Shown in pieces: positions 51,415 to 60,812 of a DNA stretch of 64,000 nucleotides. A program made the translations under genes and the position numbers. The stretch is taken from assembly GCF_018324205.1 (NCBI RefSeq), contig NZ_AP023356.1:992001-1056000 (forward strand), in the 5' to 3' direction. Source of the DNA: Actinoplanes ianthinogenes. GTDB taxonomy: Bacteria; Actinomycetota; Actinomycetes; Mycobacteriales; Micromonosporaceae. The first letter of the stretch is position 1; each line of letters opens with the position of its first letter. A model generated the notes under the pieces. It was not told the origin of the DNA, searched no databases, and saw nothing but the letters and a program-made list of their open reading frames with translations.

Positions 51415-53747
51415 AATGCCAGCGGAACTGCCCCGGGACCATCGAGGACGGGTACTGCGACACCTGTGGGATGGCGCCGGCCGCCACGTCGGCGAGCAAG
51501 CCCGCACCGGTCCCGGCCGCGCCGGTGACCGTCGCGCCGGTCTCGGACAAGTGCCAGCGCGACGGCTGTGGCGGCACGATCGAGGACGGCTACTGCGACA
51601 CCTGCGGGCTCGCGCCACTGACGAAGGCGAAGGTGCCGCAGCCGCGGTCGGCGACGACCAGCACCGGCACGCAGAGCTCGACGCGCAGCAGCGCGCTCTC
51701 CACGCGTACCGGCGGGAGCCGGCGGGGCAGCGGCCGCACCGCGTCCAGCCGCCGGTTCGGCAGCGGCCTGGTGGAGATCGCCCCGATCGCCAAGGTCGAC
51801 CCGGCCACCACGATCATGGTCGACGCCGAGGTGCCGGAGTCCAAGCGGTACTGCGCCAAGTGCAACAACCAGGTCGGCCGCTCCCGCGGTGACCGGCCCG
51901 GGCGTACCTCCGGCTTCTGCCCGCACTGCGGCGAGGCGTTCAACTTCACCCCGAAACTGGTCAAGGGCGACGTCGTCGGCGGGCAGTACGAAGTGGCCGG
52001 CGCCCTCGCCCACGGCGGCCTGGGCTGGGTCTACCTGGCCGTCGACCTCAACGTCTCGAAGCGCTGGGTGGTGCTCAAGGGCCTGCTCAACTCGGGCGAC
52101 GAGGACGCGCTGGCCGCCGCCCTGGCCGAGCAGCGGTTCCTGGCCGAGGTCGAGCACCCGAACATCGTCAAGATCTACAACTTCGTCGAGCACGACGGCG
52201 CCGGCTACATCGTGATGGAGTACGTCGGCGGCAAGTCGCTCAAGGACATGCTCAAGCAGCGCCGCGAGGCGAACGGCGGCAACTCCGACCCGCTGCCGCT
52301 GGATCAGGCACTGGAGTTCCTGATCGAGATCATGCCGGCGTTCAGCTACCTGCACGAGCGCGGCCTGATCTTCTGCGACTTCAAGCCGGACAACGTGATC
52401 CAGTCCGGCGACCAGATGAAACTGATCGACCTCGGCGGCGTCGTGCACATCGACGACCAGGAGGCCGCGATTTACGGCACGGTCGGTTACCAGGCGCCGG
52501 AGATGGCCACCGACGGCCCCTCGGTCGCCTCCGACCTGTACACGATCGGCCGGTCCCTGGCGGTGCTGACCACCGACTTCCGCGGCTACCAGACCACCTT
52601 CAAGGAGAGCCTGCCCAGCCGCGACGAGTTCGAGGTCTACACCAGGTACGAGTCGTTCTACCGGCTGGTCGACCGGGCCACCCGGCCCGATCCGGACGAG
52701 CGGTTCGTGGACGCCGCCGAGATGCAGGAGCAGATGCTCGGCGTGCTCCGGCAGGTGGTGGCCGCGCAGGGCACGCCGAAACCGGCGCCGTCCAAGGTGT
52801 TCACCGGCGAGCTGCGCACCGACATGAAGTCGGAGGCGCCGCGCTGGCAGGACCTGCCCACCCCGCTGATCGACCTGACCGACCCGGCGGCCGGCTTCCT
52901 CGCCTCGATCACCCTGACCGACCCGGCCGAGGTGCTCGCGCTGCTCAAGCACGCCCCGCAGGAGACCGTCGAGGTGCGGCTGCGGGCGCTGCGGGCGGAG
53001 ATCGACCTGGCCACCCGGCACGGCTTCTTCGACGACGCCCGCAAGGCCCGGGACCGGTTCGCCGCGCTGGACGGCGCCGACTGGCGGCTGGCCTGGTACG
53101 ACGGCCTGCTGGCGCTGGCCACCCAGGACTGGACGACGGCCCGCTCCCGGTTCGACGCGGTCTACTCGGTGCTGCCCGGCGAGCTGGCCCCGCAGCTCGC
53201 GCTCGGCTTCACCGAGGAGCTGTCCGGGCCCGGCCGGGTACAGATCGCGGCCGGGTACTACGACGTGGTCAGCCGGACCGACCCGTCGTACACCACGGCC
53301 GCGGCCGGGCTGGCCCGCTGCCGGCTGGCGAGCGGGGACCGGGCCGGCGCGGTGGAGGCCTACCAGCGGGTGCCGGGCACCTCCTCGGCGTACGCGATCT
53401 CCCAGGTCGGCGCGGTGCGGGCGCTGGTGCACGCGCACCCGGGGGTGAAGGTCGACGTGCAGGCGCTGACCGAGGCGGCGGCGCTCATCGAGCGGCTCGA
53501 GGTGGAGCGGGCGCAGCTGGCCGAGCTCCGGGCCGAGCTGCTCAAGCAGGCGCTGGCCTCGATGGACGGCGGGCTGAAGCTGCCGGCCGCGGTGCTCGGT
53601 GGTGGGCGCACCGGGGACACCGGGGAGAAGGACGTGCGGTTCGCGTTGGAGGACGCGTACCGGGAGATGGCCCGCGCCGCGCACGGCCCCGAGAAGATCC
53701 GCCTGGTCGACATGGCGAACGCGGCCCGGCCGCGCACCCGCACCTGA
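51411..53747 (+). CDS. pknG: PknG-like serine/threonine kinase with extra zinc ribbons
   Basis: 778 residues. Two N-terminal zinc ribbons (C3/C7/C16/C19 and C48/C53/C62/C65, each with EDGYCDTCG) precede a Ser/Arg-rich linker and the rubredoxin-like domain of PknG (C148, C151, C170, C173). The kinase domain has ALAHGGLGWVYLAVD, catalytic Lys223 (WVVLKG), FCDFKPDNV (Asp323, with the usual His of HRD replaced by Cys) and LIDLGG in place of DFG, all as in PknG. A TPR domain follows from about residue 500. Mycobacterial PknG controls glutamate/2-oxoglutarate metabolism through FHA proteins; an FHA protein is encoded four genes on. The two N-terminal ribbons are additional to the standard PknG. Confidence 0.93.
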   Translation: MKCQRNCPGTIEDGYCDTCGMAPAATSASKPAPVPAAPVTVAPVSDKCQRDGCGGTIEDGYCDTCGLAPLTKAKVPQPRSATTSTGTQSSTRSSALSTRTGGSRRGSGRTASSRRFGSGLVEIAPIAKVDPATTIMVDAEVPESKRYCAKCNNQVGRSRGDRPGRTSGFCPHCGEAFNFTPKLVKGDVVGGQYEVAGALAHGGLGWVYLAVDLNVSKRWVVLKGLLNSGDEDALAAALAEQRFLAEVEHPNIVKIYNFVEHDGAGYIVMEYVGGKSLKDMLKQRREANGGNSDPLPLDQALEFLIEIMPAFSYLHERGLIFCDFKPDNVIQSGDQMKLIDLGGVVHIDDQEAAIYGTVGYQAPEMATDGPSVASDLYTIGRSLAVLTTDFRGYQTTFKESLPSRDEFEVYTRYESFYRLVDRATRPDPDERFVDAAEMQEQMLGVLRQVVAAQGTPKPAPSKVFTGELRTDMKSEAPRWQDLPTPLIDLTDPAAGFLASITLTDPAEVLALLKHAPQETVEVRLRALRAEIDLATRHGFFDDARKARDRFAALDGADWRLAWYDGLLALATQDWTTARSRFDAVYSVLPGELAPQLALGFTEELSGPGRVQIAAGYYDVVSRTDPSYTTAAAGLARCRLASGDRAGAVEAYQRVPGTSSAYAISQVGAVRALVHAHPGVKVDVQALTEAAALIERLEVERAQLAELRAELLKQALASMDGGLKLPAAVLGGGRTGDTGEKDVRFALEDAYREMARAAHGPEKIRLVDMANAARPRTRT

Positions 53748-53764
53748 GAACGAGAGAAGGCACG

Positions 53765-54991
53765 TTGATTCTGACCGAGTGCGACTCCTGCGCCGAGGGG
53801 CGCGCCAGCGGCGCGTCGTTCTGCGAGGCGTGCGGGCGCCGCCTGACCGAGACCGCGTCGGTCGGCGCCGCCGACGCCGACGCCGACGGGGGCCCGGACG
53901 CCGCCGAGGGTACCGGGGCGAAAGCCCCGGGGACGGGCAAGAGCACCGGGCTGGCCGGCCGGGACTGCCCGCACTGCGGCGCGGAGGGGGCCGTCGCCGC
54001 GGACGGGTACTGCGAGGAGTGCGGGATGCTGGCCGGGCGCCCGCGCGACCACACCGAGGCCGACGGCGACCTGGTCGCGGCCGCGGTCAGCGACCGGGGC
54101 CGGCGGCACCACCGCAACGAGGACGCGATGTGGCTGGCGGTCGGCTCGGACGCAGCCGACGTGGTGGTCTGCGACGGCGTCTCGTCGTCGTTCGACCCGG
54201 ACGTGGCCTCCGAGGTGGGTGCGAAAGCGGCCGGTGAGCTGCTGGCCCGCGCCCAGCACCCGGGTCCGCCCGCGGAGCGGGCCGAGGACGGCGCGGACGA
54301 GGTGACCGACGAGGACGCGACCGTGCCGACCGAGCCGGCCGAGCCCGCGCTGCCGATCGCCGAGGTGGTCGGCCGGGCCATCCAGGGCGCCGGCGAGGCG
54401 GTCGCCCAGCTGGCCGGGACGGGCGACCCGCGCCGGGCCACCTCCAATCCGGCCTGCACGATCGTCGCGGCCGCGGTGCGCGGCCCGCACGTCGGGTTCG
54501 GCTGGGTCGGCGACAGCCGGGCCTACTGGATCGCCGCCTCCGGGCCGGCCGAGCAGCTCACCGAGGACGACTCGTGGGCGCGGCACGTGATCGCGATGGG
54601 CGCCGACCCGCGGGTGGCGATGAACGACCCGAAAGCGCACGCGATCACCGCGTGGCTGGGCGCGGACGCCGGGCGGATCACCCCGCGGGTCGGCGCGTTC
54701 ACCGCGAAGGCGCCCGGGCATCTGGTGCTGTGCAGCGACGGGCTGTGGAACTACCTGACCGACCCGGAGGACTTCGGCGACGCGGTCCGCTCGGCGCTGC
54801 GGGTGGCGACGGGGCCGCGTCCGCTGCTCGAGGCGGCGCGCGCGCTGGTGGCGTACGCGAACTCCGCCGGAGGCGCCGACAACATCACGGTGGCGATCGT
54901 GCCGGTGCCACCGCGGACCGAAGTGGAAGAGGCGGAAGCCGAAGGCGACGCCGAGATCAAGACCAGTGACAACGAGACCAGCGAAGCTTAA
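53765..54991 (+). CDS. PP2C-type Ser/Thr phosphatase with two zinc ribbons
   Basis: 408 residues. The start TTG 53765 has AGAAGG upstream. Two N-terminal zinc ribbons (C6/C9/C20/C23 and C68/C71/C83/C86, the latter ADGYCEECGM) are followed by a PP2C domain with RRHHRNEDA, VVVCDGVSSS, GWVGDSRAYW, LVLCSDGLWNYL and GGADNITVAIV, so the metal-binding Asp residues are in place. It ends in an acidic tail. It should reverse phosphorylation by the PknG encoded just upstream; the shared ribbons suggest docking to the same partners. Confidence 0.92.
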   Translation: MILTECDSCAEGRASGASFCEACGRRLTETASVGAADADADGGPDAAEGTGAKAPGTGKSTGLAGRDCPHCGAEGAVAADGYCEECGMLAGRPRDHTEADGDLVAAAVSDRGRRHHRNEDAMWLAVGSDAADVVVCDGVSSSFDPDVASEVGAKAAGELLARAQHPGPPAERAEDGADEVTDEDATVPTEPAEPALPIAEVVGRAIQGAGEAVAQLAGTGDPRRATSNPACTIVAAAVRGPHVGFGWVGDSRAYWIAASGPAEQLTEDDSWARHVIAMGADPRVAMNDPKAHAITAWLGADAGRITPRVGAFTAKAPGHLVLCSDGLWNYLTDPEDFGDAVRSALRVATGPRPLLEAARALVAYANSAGGADNITVAIVPVPPRTEVEEAEAEGDAEIKTSDNETSEA

Positions 54992-55001
54992 GGAGTCCCG
55001 A

Positions 55002-56267
55002 GTGTCCTACAGCGCCGAGGCCTTCCAGAACGAGTACCTCGCCATGGGCGCCAGCGAGGTGAACGCGATCGTCACCGTCACCTCGACAGGGGGCGAGGGC
55101 GGTCGCCGCAGCGCCGGGGCGACCGAGATCATCATCGTCGACGCGTCCGGATCCATGCAGGCCGAGGGCCGGATGGCGGCCGCCCGGCAGGCCGCCAAGG
55201 CCGCGGTGAACTGCATCGACGACGGCGTCCGGTTCGCCATCATCGCCGGGGTCAGCACCGCGCAGCAGCTGTTCCCGGACCCGGGTCAGCTGGCCGTCGC
55301 GTCCCCGCAGTCGCGGGCCGACGCGCTGCGGGCGATCGACCGGTTGCAGGCCAGCGGCGGCACCGCGATGGGCGCCTGGCTGCTGCTCGCGACCCAGCTG
55401 TTCGACCAGCGCCCGGGCGACATCAAGCACGCCATCCTGCTCACCGACGGTGACAACGGCGAGCGCTTCGGCTACCTGGAGAGCGTGCTGGAGCAGATCG
55501 CCGGGCGGTTCGTCTGCGACTGCCGCGGCGTCGGCACGAACTGGAAGGTGTCCGAGCTCCGCAAGATCGCCACGGCGATGCTGGGCACCGTCGACATCGT
55601 GGCCCGCCCCGAGGGGCTGACCGCCGCGTTCGAGCAGATGATCACCGGGGCGATGGGCAAGACCGCCGCGGACGTGCAGCTCAAGGTCTGGACGCCGGTG
55701 AACGCCCAGGTCCGCTTCGTCAAGCAGGTGGAACCGCAGGTGATGGACCTGACCGGCAAGCGGGTCGAGGACGGTCCGCGGGCCGGCCGCTATCCGCTGG
55801 GCTCCTGGGGTCAGGAGAGCCGCGACTACCACGTCTGCATCGACGTGCCGGCGGGCAAGGCCGGCGACGAGATGCTGGCCGCGCGGATCTCGGTGGTCGA
55901 GGAGGACACCGTGCACGCGCAGTCACTGGTCCGGGCGGTGTGGACCGAGGACACCGCGCTGTCCACCCGGATCAACCGGCAGGTCGCGCACTACACCGGG
56001 CAGGCCGAGCTGGCCCAGACGATCCAGGACGGCATCGCCGCCCGGGAGGCCGGCGACGAGCGGACCGCGACGATCAAGTTCGGCCGGGCCGCGCAGCTCG
56101 CCCACGAGAGCGGCAACAAGGCCACCGAGGAGCTGCTCTCCAAGGTCGTGGAGATCGAGGACGCGGCGACCGGCACGGTCCGGCTGCGGCGCAAGGTCAA
56201 CGCGGCGGACGAGATGGCGCTGGACACGCAGAGCACCAAGACGGTCCGGGTCGGGCGGTCGCAGTGA
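55002..56267 (+). CDS. von Willebrand factor A domain protein
   Basis: 421 residues from GTG 55002 (AAGGAG upstream). The vWA domain has the MIDAS motif DASGS (Asp47), a downstream Thr in GGTAMG and ILLTDGDNGE, so it can bind a divalent metal and a protein ligand. No signal peptide. A beta-rich region and a helical C-terminus with AREAGDERTATIKFGRAAQL follow, and Thr-rich residues near the end (TQSTKTVRVG) could be phosphorylated. It overlaps the FHA gene by GTGA. Confidence 0.88.
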   Translation: MSYSAEAFQNEYLAMGASEVNAIVTVTSTGGEGGRRSAGATEIIIVDASGSMQAEGRMAAARQAAKAAVNCIDDGVRFAIIAGVSTAQQLFPDPGQLAVASPQSRADALRAIDRLQASGGTAMGAWLLLATQLFDQRPGDIKHAILLTDGDNGERFGYLESVLEQIAGRFVCDCRGVGTNWKVSELRKIATAMLGTVDIVARPEGLTAAFEQMITGAMGKTAADVQLKVWTPVNAQVRFVKQVEPQVMDLTGKRVEDGPRAGRYPLGSWGQESRDYHVCIDVPAGKAGDEMLAARISVVEEDTVHAQSLVRAVWTEDTALSTRINRQVAHYTGQAELAQTIQDGIAAREAGDERTATIKFGRAAQLAHESGNKATEELLSKVVEIEDAATGTVRLRRKVNAADEMALDTQSTKTVRVGRSQ

Positions 56268-56902
56268 GCTCGTTCACCTGCCCGAACGGGCATGTCTCCA
56301 CGGAGGCGGACTACTGCGACACGTGCGGGGCGAAAATCGGCGGCGCGCCGGTTGCCGCCGAGGCGGTCAAGGATCCGGCGCCGATGCTGAACTCGGAGAA
56401 CTGTCCTAATTGCGGCACACCTCGCGCGGGGGCGGCGCGGTTCTGCGAGGACTGCGGGTACGACCACACCACCGGCAAGGTGCCGCAGCTCACCGAGGTG
56501 CTCCCGGAGCCGGTGACGGCCGGCGAGTGGACCGCGACGCTCTTCGCCGACCCGGCGTACTTCGCGCTCAACGAGGTGGAGGGCGTCACGTTCCCGGCCG
56601 ATCCCGGCGAGCGGCAGATCACGCTGACCCCGCCGCAGGTCCGGATCGGGCGCGGCAGCACGTCGAAGGGCACCAGCCCGGAGATCGACCTGGCCGACAC
56701 CGACCCGGGCGCCTCGCACAACCACGCGCTGCTCACCCTGAACGTGGACGGCGTCTGGCTGGTCACCGACCTGGGCTCGACCAACGGGACGTACATCAAC
56801 GACGAGGACCAGCCGCTCACCGCCGGGCAGTCGCGCGCCCTCAAGGACGGCGATCAGGTGCACGTGGGTGTGTGGACCACGCTCACGATGCACGCTCCGT
56901 GA
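56264..56902 (+). CDS. FHA-domain protein with two zinc ribbons
   Basis: 212 residues from GTG 56264. Two zinc ribbons (C6/C18/C21, with His10 as possible fourth ligand, and C47/C50/C61/C64, the first with EADYCDTCG) precede an FHA domain with RIGRG (phosphopeptide Arg), SHNHALL (Ser151, His154) and GSTNGTYIND (Asn174), the residues that read phosphothreonine. No GarA-type ETT phosphosite is visible, so it is a reader in this module rather than a plain GarA orthologue. It is convergent with the protease gene, overlapping by 20 bp. Confidence 0.9.
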   Translation: MSSFTCPNGHVSTEADYCDTCGAKIGGAPVAAEAVKDPAPMLNSENCPNCGTPRAGAARFCEDCGYDHTTGKVPQLTEVLPEPVTAGEWTATLFADPAYFALNEVEGVTFPADPGERQITLTPPQVRIGRGSTSKGTSPEIDLADTDPGASHNHALLTLNVDGVWLVTDLGSTNGTYINDEDQPLTAGQSRALKDGDQVHVGVWTTLTMHAP

Positions 56903-57401
56903 AGTAACCGGCCGGCACCCGCACCGAGGTGCCGAACAGACGATTGACGGTGGCCGCCTCGGTACTGCTCGGATTCGCGTTCGTGCAGCTCACCGGGGCG
57001 CTGCTGCCGGACATCAGGTCGCTGCACAGGCCGGTGCGGCGGTCCGGCAGGCCGAGGATGTGGCCGAACTCGTGCGCGGCGATCCGCGGCTTGTAGTACC
57101 CGTCGTTCACCGCCTCCCGGCCCATGTACCAGTAACCGTTGCCCAGCGACGACGTGTACGTGCGCGGCCAGCCGTTGTCGGCGTACACCCGGATGTTCGG
57201 GGTCCGGCCGGCCGGCACCGGCTCCAGCCGGACGTTGGTGACCTTGCTGTTCCAGATCTGCGCGCCCTGGTTGACCACGGCGACGAACTCCTGCGCCTGG
57301 CTCGCGTCGTAGTAGAGCACCCGGGTCGCGGCGTGCGCGGGGGTGGCCCAGGTGAGCGCGAACAGGACGACCAGTGCGGCGGCGGCTCTTCTCCACATCA
57401 T
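56883..57401 (-). CDS. Snapalysin-type secreted zinc metalloprotease (M7)
   Basis: 172 residues. A signal peptide (about 1-24, ending ATPAHA) is followed by a small protease domain with HEFGHILGLPD (His110, Glu111, His114, Asp120), the extended zinc motif of family M7. Two cysteines (GLCSDLM and PVSCTN) can bridge. Unlike in Streptomyces, no LysR activator gene is beside it; instead a divergent XRE-NB-ARC regulator lies 120 bp away. Confidence 0.9.
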   Translation of the reverse strand: MMWRRAAAALVVLFALTWATPAHAATRVLYYDASQAQEFVAVVNQGAQIWNSKVTNVRLEPVPAGRTPNIRVYADNGWPRTYTSSLGNGYWYMGREAVNDGYYKPRIAAHEFGHILGLPDRRTGLCSDLMSGSSAPVSCTNANPSSTEAATVNRLFGTSVRVPAGYFTERAS

Positions 57402-57521
57402 GCCTCGACGCTAGGCCTGACAACGATGGATATCGATGTTAAGGCTCATATCACTTGGCACCTCGGGCCAACGTGATGGTCGCCGCTGCGCCGGGCCGCC
57501 CCGGCGTGATCTCGTCGTGCG

Positions 57522-59708
57522 GTGTCGGAGTTCGGAAGCAGGCTGCGTGAGTTACGGCGGGCCGCGGGCCTGACCATGGAACAGCTCGCCGAGTCGTCCG
57601 GGGTCAGCGCCCGCGCGATCAGCGACATGGAGCGCGGGCACAGCCGGGTGCCTCAGGCCCGCACGCTCGCCGCCCTGACCGACGTCCTCGGCCCGGGCCT
57701 GAAGGACACCGCTCGCCCCGGGCTGTGTGAGCCGCCCCGCGCGATCAACGACTTCGTCGGTCGCGCCGACGAGCTCGACCGACTGCGCCGGCACGCCCTC
57801 GCCGGCACCGGACAGGCCCCGGTCGCCGTCGTGCACGGGCAGCCGGGCCTGGGCAAGACCGCGCTGGCCGTGCGGTTCGCCGACCAGGTGCGCGACGACT
57901 ACCCGGGCGGCCGGTTCTATCTGGACCTGCGCGGCACCGACCCGGAGCCGATGCCGACCGGCGACGCCCTGGTCCGGCTGCTGCGGGCCCTCGAGGTGAA
58001 CCCCCGCAGGATCGGTGAGACCGACGATGAACGCTCCAGCCAGCTGCGCGCGGTGCTCAGCGACCGCCGCTGCCTGCTGGTGCTGGACAACGCCGGCAGC
58101 GAGGCCCAGGTCCGGCCGCTGCTGCCCGGCGAGGGCGGCAGCCTGGCCGTGGTGACCAGCCGCCGGGTGCTCGCCGGGCTGGAGGGGGTGGAACGGATCG
58201 CCCTGGCCCCGCTCGTCCCCGGCGAGTCGGCCGCGCTGCTGCGGGCGATCGCGGTGCAGGCCGCCGATCCGGGGGTGGTCGCCGAGGTGGAGGCGGTGGC
58301 GCGGTACTGCGCGCACCTGCCGCTGGCGCTGCGGATCGCCGGGACCCGGCTGGCCACCCGGCCGGCCTGGACCGTCGAGCACCTGGTGACCCGGCTCGCC
58401 GACGCCGACCGGCGGCTGGCCACCCTGGCGACCGGCGACATCGGGGTGGCCACCGCGTTCGCCCTGTCGCACGCCCAGCTGTCCAAACCGGCCCGGGAGC
58501 TGTTCCGGCGGCTCGCCCACGTGCCCGGGGTGGACTTCGCGCCGGCGCTGGCCGCGGTGCTCACCGGCGCCCACCCGGACGACGCCGCCGACGGCCTGGA
58601 CGAGCTGGTCGACCTGGGCCTGCTCCAGCAGTCCGGGCCGGACCGTTACCGCTTCCACGACCTGATCCGGCTGTTCGCGCAGGAGCGCCTGCGGATCGAG
58701 GAGCCGGCCGGCACCCGGGCCGCGACCGCCCGGCGGATGGCCTGCTGGCTGCTGGAGACCGCGATCGTGGCCGGTCGCTGGTTCGAGCCCGGGTACGGCT
58801 GCCTGCCCCCGGATTACGCCGGGCCGGTCCCGCTGGCCACCGCCGACGAGGCGGACGCCTGGTTGCAGGCCGAGCGCGACAACTGGCTGGGCGCGCTGCG
58901 CACGGCCGCCCGCGGCGGGCAGCACCAGCTCGTGGTGGACGTCGCCGAGGCGATGCACTGGTACTCGGACAAGTACATACGGGCCGAGTACTGGTACGAC
59001 GTCTACGGCCTGTCCCGGGCCGCCGCCGCGGAACTGCCCGACCGGCGGCAGGAGGTCACCCACATCAACTACTTCTCCTGGGCGGCCACCAACTGCGCGC
59101 GCCGGCCGGACGAGGGCGCCCGGATCGCGATGGACGCCCACCGGGTGGCGGTCGACATCGGCGACGTCAAGGAGCAGGCGTGGGCGCTGCGGTACGCCGG
59201 GGACGCGTGGCGGCTGGCCGGGAACCCGGCGGCGGCGCTGCCGGCGTACCGGCAGTCCGCCGAGCTGGCCGTGGCGGCCGGCGACCACGACGGCTACGTG
59301 CAGTTGCGGCCCGGGATCGCCCGCGCGCTGGCCGAGCTGGGCCGCGACGAGGAGGCGCTCGCCGAGTGCACGGCCGCGCTGGCCGAGATCGAGGCCCTGC
59401 CGGTGGCGCCCCGGCCCGCGCTGGGCGCCCGGCTCAACGCGCGGATCACCATGGCCGCGTGCCTGAGCCGGCTGGGGCGCTGGGCGGAGGCGCTGCGGGT
59501 GGCCGAGGAGAGCCTGCCGGTCGCGGAGGAGTACGGCTACGCCGGCTACCTGGGTGAGGTGCACCTCACCATCGGCCGGGCCCGGATCGGACTGGGTGCC
59601 CCGGAGGCCGCCCGGCCGTCCCTGCATCTGGCCCGTGACCTGCTGCGAGACCTGCCACTCAGCAACCTCCAGGCGCTCACCCGGGAGAGCCTCCAGGCGC
59701 TGTCCTGA
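57522..59708 (+). CDS. XRE-HTH + NB-ARC + TPR regulator (STAND ATPase)
   Basis: 728 residues. An XRE helix-turn-helix ([35 protein letters not shown]) occupies residues 1-65. The NB-ARC ATPase has Walker [16 protein letters not shown], Walker [11 protein letters not shown] and the GxP-like LPLALRIAG, followed by a winged helix ([18 protein letters not shown]) and TPR-like repeats from about residue 440. Related STAND proteins regulate secondary metabolism or development in actinobacteria. GTG 57522 is the start. The divergent protease may be a target. Confidence 0.9.
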   Translation: MSEFGSRLRELRRAAGLTMEQLAESSGVSARAISDMERGHSRVPQARTLAALTDVLGPGLKDTARPGLCEPPRAINDFVGRADELDRLRRHALAGTGQAPVAVVHGQPGLGKTALAVRFADQVRDDYPGGRFYLDLRGTDPEPMPTGDALVRLLRALEVNPRRIGETDDERSSQLRAVLSDRRCLLVLDNAGSEAQVRPLLPGEGGSLAVVTSRRVLAGLEGVERIALAPLVPGESAALLRAIAVQAADPGVVAEVEAVARYCAHLPLALRIAGTRLATRPAWTVEHLVTRLADADRRLATLATGDIGVATAFALSHAQLSKPARELFRRLAHVPGVDFAPALAAVLTGAHPDDAADGLDELVDLGLLQQSGPDRYRFHDLIRLFAQERLRIEEPAGTRAATARRMACWLLETAIVAGRWFEPGYGCLPPDYAGPVPLATADEADAWLQAERDNWLGALRTAARGGQHQLVVDVAEAMHWYSDKYIRAEYWYDVYGLSRAAAAELPDRRQEVTHINYFSWAATNCARRPDEGARIAMDAHRVAVDIGDVKEQAWALRYAGDAWRLAGNPAAALPAYRQSAELAVAAGDHDGYVQLRPGIARALAELGRDEEALAECTAALAEIEALPVAPRPALGARLNARITMAACLSRLGRWAEALRVAEESLPVAEEYGYAGYLGEVHLTIGRARIGLGAPEAARPSLHLARDLLRDLPLSNLQALTRESLQALS

Positions 59709-59809
59709 CAGTTTCTGCATGTTGTTCTGCGTGGTCTGCGGAAGTTCGGGTTGGTTGCATGGAGGTACGGACGCGCCGCCGGTGCGCGGACGAACGGAAA
59801 GGACCTTCC

Positions 59810-60637
59810 ATGGGTTACGTGACCACCTCCGACGGCACGAGCATCTATTTCAAGGACTGGGGCGCCGGCCGCCCGGTCGTCCTCAGCCACGGCTGGCCGC
59901 TGAACGCGGACAGCTGGGAGGCGCAGCAGCTCTTCCTCGCGCAGCACGGTTACCGGGTGATCGCGCACGACCGCCGTGGCCACGGCCGGTCCGACCAGAC
60001 CTGGCACGGCAACGAGATGGACACCTACGCCGCCGACCTGGCCGCCGTGATCGAGACCCTGGACCTGCGGGACGTCACCCTGGTCGGCTTCTCCACCGGT
60101 GGCGGCGAGGTCGCCCGCTACATCGGCAACCACGGCACCGCCCGGGTCGCCCAGGCCGTGCTGGTCTCCGCGGTGCCGCCGCTGATGCTCCAGACCGACG
60201 ACAACCCGGGCGGCCTGCCGATCTCGGTGTTCGACGGCATCCGGGCCGGTTCGCTCGCCGACCGCTCCCAGCTCTACAAGGACTTCGCGGCCGGCCCGTT
60301 CTTCGGGGCCAACCGTCCCGGCGCCCAGGTCTCGCAGGGCATGCAGGACTCGTTCTGGCTGCAGGGCATGACCGCCGGGCACCACAACACCTACGAGTGC
60401 ATCGCCGCGTTCTCGGCCACCGACTTCCGCGGCGACCTGGCCAAGTTCGACGTCCCGACGCTGGTCATCCACGGTGACGACGACCAGGTGGTGCCGTTCG
60501 AGGTGGGCGGCCAGGCGTCGGCGGCGCTGATCAAGGGCGCCGAGCTGAAGGTGTATTCGGGTGCACCGCACGGCATCACCGACACCCACAAGGACCAGCT
60601 GAACCAGGACCTGCTGACGTTCCTGAACAGCCTGTAG
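59810..60637 (+). CDS. Alpha/beta hydrolase (non-haem haloperoxidase/arylesterase type)
   Basis: 275 residues. The oxyanion region is [15 protein letters not shown], the nucleophile elbow [12 protein letters not shown], the catalytic Asp is in [11 protein letters not shown] and His in [11 protein letters not shown]. The GFSTGG elbow and the [14 protein letters not shown] strand are typical of cofactor-free haloperoxidases. ATG 59810 with GAAAGGA upstream is preferred over ATG 59759. Confidence 0.92.
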   Translation: MGYVTTSDGTSIYFKDWGAGRPVVLSHGWPLNADSWEAQQLFLAQHGYRVIAHDRRGHGRSDQTWHGNEMDTYAADLAAVIETLDLRDVTLVGFSTGGGEVARYIGNHGTARVAQAVLVSAVPPLMLQTDDNPGGLPISVFDGIRAGSLADRSQLYKDFAAGPFFGANRPGAQVSQGMQDSFWLQGMTAGHHNTYECIAAFSATDFRGDLAKFDVPTLVIHGDDDQVVPFEVGGQASAALIKGAELKVYSGAPHGITDTHKDQLNQDLLTFLNSL

Positions 60638-60701
60638 AAATCGGATCGCGGGGAGGCCGGGCGATGGCTAGGCTTCCCCGCAGTCTGCCGAAGGAGTGAG
60701 C

Positions 60702-60758
60702 ATGCGCAAGCACGTGGACACGGTCGCCACCTCGCCGCGAGGGACCGCCGCCGCCTGA
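60702..60758 (+). CDS. 18-residue leader peptide upstream of the MFS exporter
   Basis: ATG 60702 with AAGGAG seven bases upstream encodes MRKHVDTVATSPRGTAAA, then TGA. It is too short to be a typical gene but has a stronger ribosome binding site than most in the window. It ends 54 bp before the exporter's start, and its codons 10-15 contain the first two segments of a set of alternative RNA hairpins. Its probable role is to place ribosomes on the leader. Confidence 0.6.
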   Translation: MRKHVDTVATSPRGTAAA

Positions 60759-60807
60759 TCCTCAGGCCGCCGTCTCCTCGCCGACCGTTTCGTCCCGGCT
60801 TGAGGAG
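60730..60807 (+). promoter_or_regulatory. Candidate translational attenuator (ribosome-mediated)
   Basis: Segment 1 CCTCG (60730-60734) pairs with segment 2 CGAGG (60738-60742). Segment 2, extended to CGAGGGAC (60738-60745), can instead pair with segment 3 GTCTCCTCG (60772-60780) with one bulged base. Segment 3 (60774-60783) can pair with segment 4 (60796-60807), which includes GAGGAG, the exporter's ribosome binding site. A ribosome stalled on early leader codons would cover segment 1, favour 2:3 and free the binding site. Confidence 0.6.
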
Positions 60808-60812
60808 CCATT

